Origin: Amyloporia xantha
Lineage: Eukaryota; Basidiomycota; Agaricomycetes; Polyporales; Adustoporiaceae
Reading direction: 5' to 3'
Length of the DNA stretch: 64,000 nucleotides
Assembly: GCA_036971615.1 (NCBI GenBank)
Contig: JAYKKR010000006.1
Location: 310,001 to 374,000 of the forward strand
Shown here: in pieces, positions 48,103 to 59,240 of the stretch
Layout: each line of letters opens with the position of its first letter
Position numbering within the stretch: position 1 is the first letter of the stretch
Notes under the pieces: model-generated
Databases searched by the model: none
Told to the model about the DNA's origin: nothing
What the model saw: only the letters and a program-made list of their open reading frames with translations
Position numbers and translations under genes: made by a program

Positions 48103-51067
48103 ATGGACTGCCATTTAGCATCCTCCAGCAGGATTAGCAGCACAGCTCGGAGTTCAAGTGGCGCAGTTCGTGAACTGCATAATGAAGACGATACTGACAG
48201 CATCTCGAGTGATACGCGGCCATCCCGTGAAGTCGCCAGATATAGAGGTGCGCGAGCTCAACGTCGGACGTAAGTGCTCTTCGCCTTGGCCGAGGTGGAC
48301 TGCTATGCTCATTATTACTCGGATTTCTAGTCCAGGAGCATGCGCACACTGCAAAGCATTGAAGGTGAAGATCCGCGGCATGGTCCGATATCCTTTTTTT
48401 GTTCCTGACGGTTAGTAGATCCGCTGTGAATTCATTCCGGAAGAGAACACGTGTGCGCGGTGTAAAGCCGCAGGTCAGGCTTGCATTATCCACGGTCGCA
48501 AGAAGCGAAGGCCGGCTCCGTAAGCGCACTGGATCATCACCGAGGCTTGATATCAGTTGCTGACTCAATGTTCCATCAGTACACACGAGGACCTCCAGAA
48601 GCGTTCGTTTTCACAAGATATTCAAATTCAGTCGCTGTTACGTCAATTGGACGAGATGAAGGCACTTGCGAAAGTTCGCCGTTGGTTGGATCCAGCACAA
48701 GATGAGGCTACCTCGCTTAAGCGCCAGCTCCCAAATGGCGCAATCATTTCAAGAAGCCTCCCGGATCTCTGGGACTATCGTCGCACTCCCCACGCTGCGG
48801 GAGATGCACGCCCTCTAGAGAAGCCATTGGATACCTTTGTGCCGGTGAATTCCGGATGGCACATGCTTCGTCTCACCGACTTTCCTTCTGGTGAGGATAT
48901 TCCCTACCAGCCTTCCTTTATAATTTTGCTATGCCTTCGTTATTTGCTTACGTGACTGCGGTACAGCGACAAATGTCCCTGATATACTCAAATCTGGCTT
49001 GCTTAGTCTTTGTGATGTCGCTAGTCTCTTCGACCTGTGAGCGATGTTCCTATTTATGCATCTGGTGCGGCTTATCACCAGGCTGCAGGTATTTTGAGAA
49101 ACTTCATGTAAGCCTCGAAATCCGTGTTTCTGCCCGTCTAAAATTTATGAGGATCCTGCAGCCATGGTTTGCCATCCTGGATCCTAGAATTCACACACCT
49201 CAGAAATTGGCATCTACGTCTGACTTCCTGTTCACAGTCGGTGAGCGATATCTTCTTCATTCGATGCCTGCAATTCTATAACAGGTGTGGGGTGTAGTTT
49301 GTGCTTTGTCGTCTCGCCATTGGACTCACAGACCCAAGCTGCATCGACTTGCTATGATGTATGCGGAAAACGCTGCAGCGGAGGTTTTAAAGAACGGTTC
49401 CAGGACGATTGAGGCGTGTCAAGCCTACACGTTACTAGCAGTCTATCCCACGTCGTATAAGAGGTATATAGATGCCAGGGGATGGCTACTCATAGGGATG
49501 GCCGCTCGGTAAGTGGCCAGCCTCCTGCTCAAGAGCAGCCCTGATTATACGTTCTGTTATAGCATAGCGCAGGAACTGCGATTAGATCAGCCGCCGCCGG
49601 CGGAGTGCAATGATTTCGAGAAGTTGAATCGGATACGAACGTGGTTTCAGATCGTTTGTGTGGATGCATCACACGCGATTCAATTCGGGAAACCACCGAT
49701 GGCACATACACATGACTACATCGCTCGTACTCATCACAGTTGGTATAAATCCTCGTCCTCAAACTTGCCATACGACATTCTCTCCTGTACACATGTAGAC
49801 CTATTCTTGCTGGTTCTCCAATTCACGAAGGCTGTGACGCCGGAGAAAGTGGAGGATTTCGAAAAGGTTGTACTAATTCATGCTGAAAGACATAATAATC
49901 TGACTAAAACATTTCTCACAAGCATCTGGACGTTGAATCCGTTGTTTTCGAATATGATACGAAATTATCTGAGCTTGTAAAGCAGTGGTGGTCACGCTTT
50001 GGCGAACAATCACAGAACAATTCAGGTATGTAAAGTATCTTTGTTGTAAGGCGGTTTCGCCAGATCTCATTCTGGAAATAGTTTGTGCCCACCGGAACGA
50101 CTCTGCTACTGTGTGAGCATAGCCTCACTCTAACGTTCATATACTATATGACAAAGGCGACAGACTCATCAACGCGCTGAGATTGGTCATTCTCGGCTTT
50201 GGCTTCCACCACGCAGTTAAGCGTGGTCTAGCACCCGCATCAGACCTATTCAAGATGGTACGTTCGACATAATATACACGATATCTACGTATTCATGTTA
50301 TACGCAGTCTGTCCAAACAGCTCGGACTGTTGTTCGGATACATATCGAGTGCTCATACCCAGCGGGTGTTTTGCGGTATGCCTTCGAGGTCAGTGTTCGA
50401 TTGGTTTGTGCAAACACCTCTTTGCTGACGTATCTGCAGCCTGAGTTCCTTTATGTTGCTTTCGCAGCAGCATTCCTTCTAAACGTGAGTCAAACTTTTC
50501 GTCCCCTTCCCAGATATTGCTAACATCCTTGCTCTTCTTGTTCAGCTGCTTCAAAAGCAGTTTCACTCATTGGTTGATCCCAGATTAAGAATGGATATAT
50601 TGAAGGATATAGCGATGCTTGCCCAGATTTATAGTTCCCCCGACGTCGCTGTGGACAGTGCGCATGCTCCCGCAGTATATGCTAGATTCCTCTCTTCTCT
50701 CTTGGACTCTCTTGACGAGGAAGGCGAACATCTGGTTCCCGGATCATCAGATACGCAAGTACATGAACCGCAATATGTCCAATCTGGTGATAGTCAATCG
50801 CTTGCACAATCTGCTGTCCAGCGACGTTGGGATTCATTCAAGTTTCACGACGATCACGCATTTCTGTCAAACTCAGACCAACACGATTTCAACTCTATGT
50901 CGTTCAATCATTTTGCGTCCACCGTCTCCGCGCTCGATACATTCTCGAACGAAGACATCGATCGGCAGTATGCTGGTATGCCCGCTGATCCATGGAACTA
51001 CTGCCCCATCCCTTTCGACCAACCGACCATGGACACTATCCAATACACTATGGCCACCACGCGCTGA
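48103..51067 (+). CDS. Zn2Cys6 binuclear-cluster transcription factor
   Basis: Fungal-specific DNA-binding regulator. ATG at 48103 (MDCHLASSSRISS); an upstream in-frame start would be TTG. Exon 1 ends at 48269 and joins exon 48331-48364, then 48419 onward, giving CAHCKALKIRCE, then CARCKAAGQAC: CX2CX6CX8CX2CX6C, the exact zinc-cluster spacing, followed by basic GRKKRRPAP. A short coiled-coil-like stretch (LQKRSFSQDIQIQSLLRQLD) follows. The middle homology region reads VPDILKSGLLSLCDVASLFD, PWFAILDPRIHTPQKLAS, VCALSSRHWTH, ARGWLLIGMAAR, then IAQELRLDQPPPAECND and RIRTWFQIVCVDASHAIQFG. The last exon (about 50545-51067) is acidic and Asn/Gln/Asp-rich. More than ten introns; several internal junctions are not fixed. 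Targets unknown. Confidence 0.85.
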
Positions 51068-51477
51068 TAGATGACATTGATGCTGGCAAGTCCCTCTATA
51101 GCCCTACTCGTCGATTAATACGTACGTACATCTTCTGATTAATCGTACATATCGGCCCCGTAATAGATATGGAGCTCGACGAAGCAATACGTATATGCCA
51201 CTGCAGTTGTTTCCCTTTATAGCGACCGTCCTCCCTCGCTCTACAAGGGCGCTATTTTAGGTCTGCCTACGGGAAACAAGTTGTTTCCGACTATATTTTG
51301 CCGTTTCTCATGAGATCCTCATGATTGCCGCTGGTTACCGATAATGCCATCCGATGTGACAGTCGGCGATCCGTGTTGACGATGATTGATCCTGGAACTC
51401 GAAAAGTCTTGCGCCTGCTACAGTATAAGCCTGATATCTCTTCAAACTTCGATGATTGCCGCGAGTATATACTAGTA
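51068..51477. other. 3' flank of the Zn2Cys6 gene
   Basis: No gene, repeat or other signal recognised. Confidence 0.4.
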
Positions 51478-51999
51478 TAGTGTTAATGGGATAGTAGAAG
51501 TACTACAGGATAGTGGGATGGCGGTCCGATAGTGGGATGGGTCTCAAGATTGATAGTGGGATGGCACGCCGGGCGCGGTCCTCCCCGGCAGTCAGCGGGC
51601 GGAGGCTTGCTAAATAAGGAGTCTGTGGACAAATTATCCCAAAATTCATCTATGTGCAGTACTGTAACCGGCTGCTTCAATCACTAGGGTACAAACAACG
51701 AGTGCATGAACCGCATTTCAACTGATGGTAAAAACCTAGCCAAGTCGACCTTTAACTTCAAATTGGCTTGCCTTGAATTTTTATACTCGAAATCGCGAGG
51801 TCAAATGTGGAATTTGTTAATGAGCTTAAAATTATCTTATCCGCCCGCGACGGCCGGGGAGTCGGTGGGGGGGGACACCCTCAATCCCACTAACGAGGTC
51901 TTTAATCCCACTAACGAGGTCTTTAATCCCACTAACGAGGTCTTTAATCCCACTAACGAGGTCGCAGAGACCCCGAATCGTGCAATCCCATTAACACTA
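51478..51999. mobile_element. Foldback-type element with subterminal tandem repeats
   Basis: The ends are a perfect 15-base inverted repeat (tagtgttaatgggat, 51478-51492; atcccattaacacta, 51985-51999). Inside the left arm gatagtgggatgg occurs three times (51509-51521, 51528-51540, 51552-51564). The right arm carries four copies of a 21-base unit beginning aatcccactaacgagg (51883-51963), whose core is the reverse complement of the left unit. A further inverted pair, about 22 bases with 2 differences, closes the arms (about 51580-51602 and 51841-51861). The middle 240 bases encode nothing I recognise. No target duplication seen, so the outer limit may be slightly off. Class unknown; non-autonomous. 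Confidence 0.65.
51883..51963 (+). repeat. Tandem repeat, 21-base unit, about 4 copies
   Basis: Four consecutive copies (last one partial) of a unit starting aatcccactaacgagg, three full copies identical. It lies inside the right arm of the foldback-type element. Confidence 0.9.
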
Positions 52000-53193
52000 A
52001 ACTCGTCGCCCCTCGATTGCCGCCACGTTTCAAAGTAATTCTGGTCAAGCGTTCCACGCGATCGGCATCAGACGCATCTACTACCATGATCATCGAGTGC
52101 AGAGTCGACACTCCGAGTCGGCGCGATCATGCAAGGTTCAGAGCTGCTATTGAGATTCATACGTTGACATTTATGAGCTCTGTGAGCCTTTTTAATATCC
52201 ATCCGTTAGCAGTAACAAATACCAGAGCGTCCACCTGTTCCTCAAAAAATGTTGAGAACTTAATCCCTTGTGACTAAGTAAGGTGCGATTCGAAATCAGA
52301 CTGTAACCCCCCCCGATAAAATGTGGACCTCTTTATCTCTGAGTTACAAGTTTCCAACAGTCATTAATCCCATTCCATGAAATCGATCAAAACCGTTCCC
52401 CTGCATTCGCCTGGAAACTCGTTCGCTTTCTTATGTACCAATCTTTATACGATACTGTCTACTACCGCCTTGAGGGTACCGACGACCGCCGCAAAGATGC
52501 CACTATGTCCTGAGGACTTACTTTCTTCTCTGGTTCAAGCTGGCTATCCTCTGACGGGAACAACAGGATATGATCGACTGGCGTGACACGACACACCAGC
52601 TAGAAGGTGTACATTGCAGCTTTGTAGTCGACTCAGTGACTAAGTAGTGCGCTCTGCCAGTACATCACCATCTGCGTCGCCAGCTTAAGAGACTACGCAC
52701 TGGCCAACTTCCTGACACTGGACACCTCATGGTAGTTCGGATGGATGCCCTCCCGTCATGCCTGGTATAGTTCTTCACCTGGAACCTCGTGTTGAAATTC
52801 ATTGATCGGGAAAGAATTATCGAAGACTTTACCCTGAGATGACAGATATGATGAATCGTCTGTATGGTGGTATCTGTCCTAACATGGCTATCGTCGTTGT
52901 GTTAAGTTTGTAGCTTATCCATCCCACCGACTCCTTTCTCTACTTCTACATCCATATGGGACTATATTTCTCAGTGGAACACTCAAAATCAGTCTGGCTG
53001 GTGGAAGCACTGTACGCGAGAGGTTGGCTAGAAGATATCCTGCAGTATACGCTGTTCCGGCGCTTGCTATACCAATGCTAGACGCGACAGAGCGGACGCG
53101 ACGAAGGCGAGATTATTCTGGCAGTAAGTTTAGCTCGAATTCCGTATTCGACGACAAGTGAATCCGCTCCGTTGTTTATGTTTTGACCGGTTA
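52000..53193. other. Gap between foldback element and MITE/copia insertion
   Basis: Short plus frames only (52017-52277, 52377-52586), none recognisable. No gene or RNA gene found. Confidence 0.4.
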
Positions 53194-53433
53194 CAGCTAA
53201 GTCCAGAACGCAGGGCCCCTCCCAGAAAATATGTGCACAGGCGCTGTTTGTCGGAGTTGAATAAACGTCATATTTATCATTTTCAAGTAATTCCCTAAAT
53301 CCAGAATAGGCAAAAAGGGCAGCATATCAGAGGTCAAAATTGCCTTGTGATATAGGAAAATCTTCATTATGTAATACAATTTCCAGTCTCCGACAAACAC
53401 CACCTGTGCACACTTGCTCGACGAGGGGCCTTC

Positions 53434-53737
53434 TGTTGAACGATTAGTTTCCAACTATAGTAGTCGCACTTCCATACTTGGTAGTCAGTACTTACTCATT
53501 TCTATGATGTTCTATGATGTTCCATAGTATGCTCTTGTCTTACTTCATAGGCTCCACTTTCTTACTAAGAAATCTCCACTATGATTTCATTATGACTTCA
53601 TATCTTACTAAGATATTCTATAGGTTTCTGGATACGATTACTAAGGAGCCTTTCATGCATGTATATAAGCAGGGCCTTACAGCCCACTAGAATACAAGAC
53701 GGATTAGCCTCCTCTCCTCTATAGTCTGCGCTCAACA
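53434..53737 (+). repeat. 5' LTR of the copia element
   Basis: 304 bases, begins tgttga and ends tcaaca, perfect inverted termini. A tatata-type promoter motif (catgtatataagc, about 53659-53671) lies near the 3' end of the U3/R part. No difference from the 3' LTR seen by eye. Confidence 0.95.
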
Positions 53738-53755
53738 GGTTATGAGCCCCGCGCT
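53738..53755 (+). other. Primer-binding site matching the tRNA-iMet anticodon arm
   Basis: ggttatgagccccgcgct follows the LTR directly. It is complementary to the anticodon stem-loop of eukaryotic initiator Met tRNA (which contains ggggctcataacc) and not to the tRNA 3' end, so priming by a cut half-tRNA, as known for Drosophila copia and yeast Ty5, is inferred. Confidence 0.7.
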
Positions 53756-54641
53756 CTAATCTGTCTGACTACTGTGCAGTCATCTGTCTTCACTCTTCTA
53801 TTTGCGCTTTCACTTTCTCTTTTGCGCATTTACCCCTTCTATTGCCTTCTTCTTATAAGGCCCCTTAGTAGACTACGTAAGTACACAGTCCTCAGTTTTG
53901 TGACGAACTCTTGGGAGTCTGCACTTCAGTGGGCGGCTCTTAGAGGTCCAAATCCTCTCCTGGGAATAAGGCACCTTACGCGAAATAGTCAAAGGCGTAA
54001 CAGGGCCCTCAGGCAACTGCGAAGCAAAACTCTGCGGCTCCATAGGTAGCTGTAGATAGAAGTACTATACAGTAGCTAGCTAGGCCTTGGGCAATACCCT
54101 CTGCGGCATAGTCTCGTCTCGATCGCTCACTTCCCTCGACTCTACCCTGCGTCTTGGCTATTTCGGCTAGCTGGGACAAAGGTTCACTTCAATAAGTGTC
54201 CATCTTTGAGCTAGAGACGTTGACTTCTTCATCAGAAGCAGCTGATCCAGTGGCAGATCAATCTCAGTCAGGCGACTCAGAGGGATCTTCACCAGAGCCA
54301 GTACAGCTTATATCTGTCTACCCAACAGATTATAGCTGGAAATTCCCTTACGCAGGCGATTATATTGGTGGTCTTACAGACGACGATCTTGGTTATTTTC
54401 CATACAATATTGAAAGTAACTCTCTTCGTCACACTGACAGTGAAGAGTACTTTCCAAACCTCTCCAATACATTTTGGGCTATACTTCTTCGATCCGATCC
54501 TTTTGATCAAGAAGTTAAAGAGGTTAAACCAGATCGATCGCCTCCATCAATTCCTCAATCAATTCCATCAATTTCTCGATCACCTTCCATCGCCTATCTC
54601 CTTCAGTCTGACACTCGCCCTGACATTTTATTCTGATCGCC

Positions 54642-56402
54642 ATGGATCCCTCCAAGATTCCTACCTCCACCATTCCCATTTTTGATGGCACAAACTATAT
54701 TGCCTGGTCTAACGCCATGAGAGGTGTTTTTAGATGGTCTGGTTCCTGGAACATTGTTGAAGGGAATTCAGGCACACCTCTTCCTCGTCCTACTGTTGCA
54801 GCTGCTGGAGAAGACCTCGTTACCATCCAGGCTGCTTGGGATGAGAAGAATGACAAGGCACTTGGTTTGATGACCATCTATATTTCCTCCTCGCTACAAT
54901 TCCTCATTGGCAATACTACCACTGCTGCTGCAGCGTGGAAAGCAATTAAAGATCAGTATGCCAAACCTGGTGCTGTTGGTGCATTCGTCTACTTCCAACA
55001 ATTATTCAATACTCGCTTTGACGATGCCCAACCACTTCGCCCTCAGATAACAGCACTTGAGGAAATTCGTAGTCGTACCGTTGATGCTGGGATTGCCATC
55101 TCAGATCAATTTGCTGCCCTCATTATTGTCAACGCCTTGCCCAATTCTTATCAGACCATTGCTTCGACTCTGCTGGCTACAGTCACAGACCTTTCTACAC
55201 TTAAACCAGCAGATGTCATCCCCAAAATAATTGAGGAAGAAGCTAGACGTCAGGCCTCTAAAAATGCTAATGTCTCTCGCGTCTCGTCGACTACTCGTCT
55301 CCCAAAGAAATGTAATATCTGCGGAAAGACTAATCATTCGACTGAGAACCATTGGCCTGATGGAAAGCCACCTCAAAAGGGGAATAAGCAGGGCAAAGGC
55401 AAGGGCAAGCAAGGCGGTAATCAAGGTGGAAATAATAAAGGAAGTGGACAGAATCACGGTCAAAATAATGGTAATACTGGAGCTTCACAAGGACAGGGAC
55501 AGAACTCTGGTGCAAAAGTCAACAATCTTCTTATAGAATCTGTACCAGATGTAACGGTAGCATCTTCTTCGTCCAAATCAATTGACCTTTCCCTGTACCA
55601 TGTGGGAGATGAGATCGCAAGATGGATGGTTGACTCAGGTTGTACTTCACATGTCACAAACGTCTTTGAAGATTTTGATCACTATCATGAATTTCCAGTA
55701 CCTGGTCATGCGCACTTAGCCGGCGCAGATAAAACCATAGATATCAAAGGTGTTGGAATAGTTCTTCTGCGACATCAGAATAGTGACGGAATCATTGTCA
55801 ACCTGACTCTTAAATCTGTTCTTTATATTCCTGAAGCGTCTCATCGTTTCTTCGCTCCACGTACCATTATTGACCAAGGAGGCTGCTATAGTGCCCATGG
55901 GGACACTATGAATTTTTGGGCAGGCTCCAAACCGGGTGAGAACCTAATCCTCACTGCGCGATCAAGCCATGATGGTTCAGGTTTCTATTGGCTTGAAACC
56001 AAAGTGTTTCATCCAAACACCCGGCCTCAGACTCTGCAATCTGTGGAAGCTGACTATGACTTGTGGCATCAACGGTTTGGTCATGCGGGACGTAACACAA
56101 TTCGTCAATTGCCTAATCATGTTAATGGCGCACCAAATAGTCTTTCTTCAGCACCAAAGTCTGATCCTTGTGCTGGTTGTGCGCTTGGCAAGTCCCACAG
56201 ACAACCGTTCCCACTCTCTTCTACTCGTGCATCTAAACCATTAGAACTTATTCACTCAGATCTCGTCGAGATGCCATCTTTGTCCATTGATGGTTTCAAA
56301 TATTGTGTCACATTCCTCGACGACTTCTCCTCATTTGGTGTCATGTATTACCTTAAGCGGAAATCTGATGCTCTCACCTGCTTTAAAAGTTATCGAGCAT
56401 GG
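54642..56402 (+). CDS. Copia gag, protease and N-terminal integrase (first frame)
   Basis: ATG 54642. Gag starts FDGTNYIAWSNAMRGVFRWS with the UBN2-type capsid region. A zinc knuckle reads CNICGKTNHSTENH, that is CX2CX4HX4H with His where Cys is usual. A Gly/Gln/Asn/Lys-rich spacer follows. Protease: ARWMVDSGCTSHVTN (DSG active site). Integrase HHCC zinc part: WHQRFGHAGRNTIRQ and CAGCALGK; first catalytic Asp in ELIHSDLVEM, second in CVTFLDDFSS. The reading frame remains open to 56576, but homology leaves it near 56402, where a one-base difference shifts pol into another frame. The polyprotein is therefore not intact. It normally yields the capsid, protease and integrase by self-cleavage. Confidence 0.93.
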
Positions 56403-58396
56403 GGGAAACTCAGCTTTCTACGCGACTTAAGCGTTTCCGCTCTGACAGAGGAGGAGAATTTATGGGTGAAGAGTTCACACAATATTTACATGAAAATGGT
56501 ATTGAGCGCGAGGCATCTATGCCACAAAGTCCACAACAGAATGGACGTGCAGAACGTTGGCAGCAAACTATTGTAGAAAAAGCAGAAGCTATGCGTCATC
56601 ATGCTGGTTTATCCACTGGCTTCTGGAAACTTGCTGTTGAAACTGCCGTTCATATTTACAATCGTCAGCCATTCCGCAGAGCACACTGGCGTACTCCCAT
56701 TGAATTATGGAATGGTACTGTTCCAGATGTGTCGTACTTTAGAGTCTTTGGATGCCTAGCCTATGTACATGTTCAGAAGGAGCGACGCCAGGATAAGCTC
56801 ACGGCTCGAGCTAAACCTATGGTGTTCGTCGGCTATGAACCTGGATCAAAGGGGTATAGATTCTGGGATAAAGATAGCCGCTCCATTGTCTTATCGCGTG
56901 ATGCGGTATTCAATGAGAGATCCTTTCCGAACAAAAGTGAGAATCCTATTCCCGCTGCCCAACAACCGCATGAGCCGCCCGTTCCTGTAGCTCCAGCACC
57001 ACAGCCGGCCCTGCCGCTTGGTGATGATGATGCTAATAGGCCTGAACCGGATGCTGACTTGCCTCCACATCCGGGACCACCACCAGAACCGCCTAGAAAC
57101 CCATCTCCTCCACCTCGTCCACCTTCTCCAGATGAGCCTCCAGTACCACAACCTCCTCCATTTGTACCTAGACGCTCTACTCGGTCAACCGCTGGTAGAC
57201 CTCCACCACGGCCTGACAATGTGTATGGTGATCGTCACCCTGCAGCTATACAGCGTGACATTGACCAAGGAGGTGGTTTACCTGACGTCATGGAGAATCT
57301 CATCTCAGATCTTCCAGTAGAGTTTATTCTCAACGCCGATCCTCAGTACGGACCTTTTCCACAATCTTATCAGGAAGCGATCTCTCGCCCTGATCGGACT
57401 CAGTGGGAGGCCGCTATGCAGGAAGAGATAGACTCTCAAATGGAGAATGGTACATGGAAGTTAGTCGACTTACCTCCTGGACGTAAGGCAGTACCTTGTC
57501 GTTGGGTTTACACTATTAAACCTGGTGGTAGATATAAAGCTCGGCTTGTAGCCAAAGGCTTTAAACAGGTCAAAGGCATCGATTATGATGAAATATTCTC
57601 CCCTGTCGCTCGTTTTGAATCTATAAGATTCTTACTCGCCCATGCTGCTCTTAATGATTGGGAGGTAGAGGCTATGGATGTAAAGACAGCATTCTTATAT
57701 GGCGAATTAGACGAGGAGATATATATGGAGCAACCAGAAGGCTTTAAAGTCCCTGGTCAGGAACACAAAGTTTGTCGTCTTTTGAAGGCTATTTATGGTC
57801 TTAAACAGGCTGGCAGACAGTGGAATAAAAAACTCCACAATGCGTTGTTGGAATTAGGGTTCACACGTACATATTCTGATGCGGGTATTTATGTGTATCG
57901 TCATCATGGGGGGGATTTAATACTTGTCGTATATGTTGACGATCTATTGCCTATTGGGTCTGATCGGCGTCAGATTGCATGGCTTAAAGGTTGTCTTCAG
58001 AAGCGATTTAATGTTCGTGATCTTGGGCCTGTAGAATCTTTTCTAGGCATGCGGATTACTCGAGATAGATCATCCAGAAACATTTGGCTTGATCAGTCTA
58101 AATACATTGAAGAGACACTCGAGCGATTCCAAATGCTAGATGCAGCACCCACGCGAACTCCCCTTCCATTTGGCGTACATCTTGTCAAAGCAGATCCTTC
58201 ATATGAAGTTGATGCCGCCCTTCGCTCAAAGTACCAACAGCTCATTGGTTCACTTCTGTGGATCGCCTTAGGCACTCGCCCAGATATAGCCTATGCAGTT
58301 AATCGCCTTTCCCAATATTCTGCTAAGCCTACAATGCAACATTATAAAGCCGCACAATATATTCTTCGCTATTTGAACGGTTCCACGTTCACTTGA
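56399..58396 (+). CDS. Copia integrase C-terminal part and reverse transcriptase (second frame)
   Basis: Continues pol in the next frame (RLKRFRSDRGGEF, then QQNGRAERWQQ with the third catalytic residue, Glu, of the integrase DDE triad). A Pro-rich linker separates it from reverse transcriptase: RWVYTIKPGGRYKARLVAKG, DVKTAFLYGELDEEIYMEQP, AIYGLKQAGRQWNKKLH and the active-site YVDDLLPIGSD. The ATG at 56399 is not a true start but lies at the shift. The frame stops at TGA (58394-58396), just before RNase H; the stop is probably a single-base nonsense change. Confidence 0.93.
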   Translation: MGETQLSTRLKRFRSDRGGEFMGEEFTQYLHENGIEREASMPQSPQQNGRAERWQQTIVEKAEAMRHHAGLSTGFWKLAVETAVHIYNRQPFRRAHWRTPIELWNGTVPDVSYFRVFGCLAYVHVQKERRQDKLTARAKPMVFVGYEPGSKGYRFWDKDSRSIVLSRDAVFNERSFPNKSENPIPAAQQPHEPPVPVAPAPQPALPLGDDDANRPEPDADLPPHPGPPPEPPRNPSPPPRPPSPDEPPVPQPPPFVPRRSTRSTAGRPPPRPDNVYGDRHPAAIQRDIDQGGGLPDVMENLISDLPVEFILNADPQYGPFPQSYQEAISRPDRTQWEAAMQEEIDSQMENGTWKLVDLPPGRKAVPCRWVYTIKPGGRYKARLVAKGFKQVKGIDYDEIFSPVARFESIRFLLAHAALNDWEVEAMDVKTAFLYGELDEEIYMEQPEGFKVPGQEHKVCRLLKAIYGLKQAGRQWNKKLHNALLELGFTRTYSDAGIYVYRHHGGDLILVVYVDDLLPIGSDRRQIAWLKGCLQKRFNVRDLGPVESFLGMRITRDRSSRNIWLDQSKYIEETLERFQMLDAAPTRTPLPFGVHLVKADPSYEVDAALRSKYQQLIGSLLWIALGTRPDIAYAVNRLSQYSAKPTMQHYKAAQYILRYLNGSTFT

Positions 58397-58888
58397 CTTT
58401 GCTACAAAGGCAGCGGATTATCTGGACTTATAGGTTATTCTGACTCTGATTGGGCTGAGAACAAGGACGATAGGCATTCAACTAGTGGCTTTGTCTTCTT
58501 TATGGCAGATGCTGCTATTTCATGGGTCTCGCGGCGACAAAAGACTGTTGCTCTGTCTTCTACAGAAGCAGAGTACATGGCGTTGTCCGACTCTTGTCGA
58601 CAATTAGCCTGGCTTCGGACTCTTCAGTCTGAGATTGGTTTTAAGCCGCAAAATGCCACACCTTTATGCATTGATAATAATGGTAGCATTTTTCTTGCGG
58701 TTAATCCAGCTCATGACAGAAGAACCAAACACATTGATATTCGGTACCACTTTTGCAGAGAGTTCATTGAAAACGGTCATGTCGATCTTTTCTTTGTACC
58801 TACTGCTGAGCAAAGGGCCGATATCCTTACTAAGAATTTATCTTTCTCTATTCATGAGAAATTTGTACATAGTCTTGGACTAGAGTAG
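58397..58888 (+). pseudogene. Copia RNase H part, after an in-frame stop
   Basis: Same frame as the reverse transcriptase, separated from it only by the TGA. RNase H motifs: GYSDSDWAENKDDRHSTSGF (catalytic Asp), SSTEAEYMALSDSC (catalytic Glu), RTKHIDIRYHFCREFI and EQRADILTKNLS. Ends at a TAG at 58886-58888. Confidence 0.9.
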
Positions 58889-58904
58889 TTAGCGACTATC
58901 TAGT

Positions 58905-58914
58905 TGAGTGGGAG
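58905..58914 (+). other. Polypurine tract of the copia element
   Basis: The purine-rich run gagtgggag lies directly before the 3' LTR, the usual place of plus-strand priming. Confidence 0.7.
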
Positions 58915-59218
58915 TGTTGAACGATTAGTTTCCAACTATAGTAGTCGCACTTCCATACTTGGTAGTCAGTACTTACTCATTTCTATGATGTTCTATGATG
59001 TTCCATAGTATGCTCTTGTCTTACTTCATAGGCTCCACTTTCTTACTAAGAAATCTCCACTATGATTTCATTATGACTTCATATCTTACTAAGATATTCT
59101 ATAGGTTTCTGGATACGATTACTAAGGAGCCTTTCATGCATGTATATAAGCAGGGCCTTACAGCCCACTAGAATACAAGACGGATTAGCCTCCTCTCCTC
59201 TATAGTCTGCGCTCAACA
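58915..59218 (+). repeat. 3' LTR of the copia element
   Basis: 304 bases, the same length and, by eye, the same sequence as the 5' LTR, ending tcaaca. Confidence 0.95.
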
Positions 59219-59240
59219 CCTTCCGTTCTGGACTTAGCTG

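Larger units (their letters stand above)
53434..59218 (+). mobile_element. Ty1/copia LTR retrotransposon (complete structure, broken ORF)
   Basis: 5785 bases from LTR to LTR, flanked by the 5-base target duplication ccttc (53429-53433 and 59219-59223). Order gag, protease, integrase, reverse transcriptase, RNase H identifies Ty1/copia. The two LTRs appear identical. The coding frame is interrupted by a one-base shift near 56400 and by a TGA at 58394-58396. Inserted in the right inverted repeat of a small MITE. Confidence 0.95.
53194..59240. mobile_element. Tc1/mariner-like MITE split by a copia insertion
   Basis: A short DNA element with 28-base terminal inverted repeats: left end cagctaagtccagaacg at 53194, right end cgttctggacttagctg at 59224-59240. 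Both ends are flanked by TA (53192-53193, 59241-59242), as expected for Tc1/mariner-type insertion. The copia element sits inside the right inverted repeat: the repeat continues as gaggggccttc at 53423-53433, before the copia LTR. Counting the inner TSD once, the element is about 257 bases and the two inverted repeats differ at 2 of 28 positions. No coding capacity, so it would have to be moved by a transposase encoded elsewhere. Confidence 0.75.

Noticed and set aside
53486..53520. Short repeats (tctatgatgt) in the LTR as a separate minisatellite
   Set aside because: They are internal to the 304-base LTR and occur identically in the other LTR, so they are part of the copia element.
54196..54636. 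146-aa frame before gag in the copia leader
   Set aside because: Starts with GTG, not ATG; acidic/Ser-rich chance frame in the element's untranslated leader.
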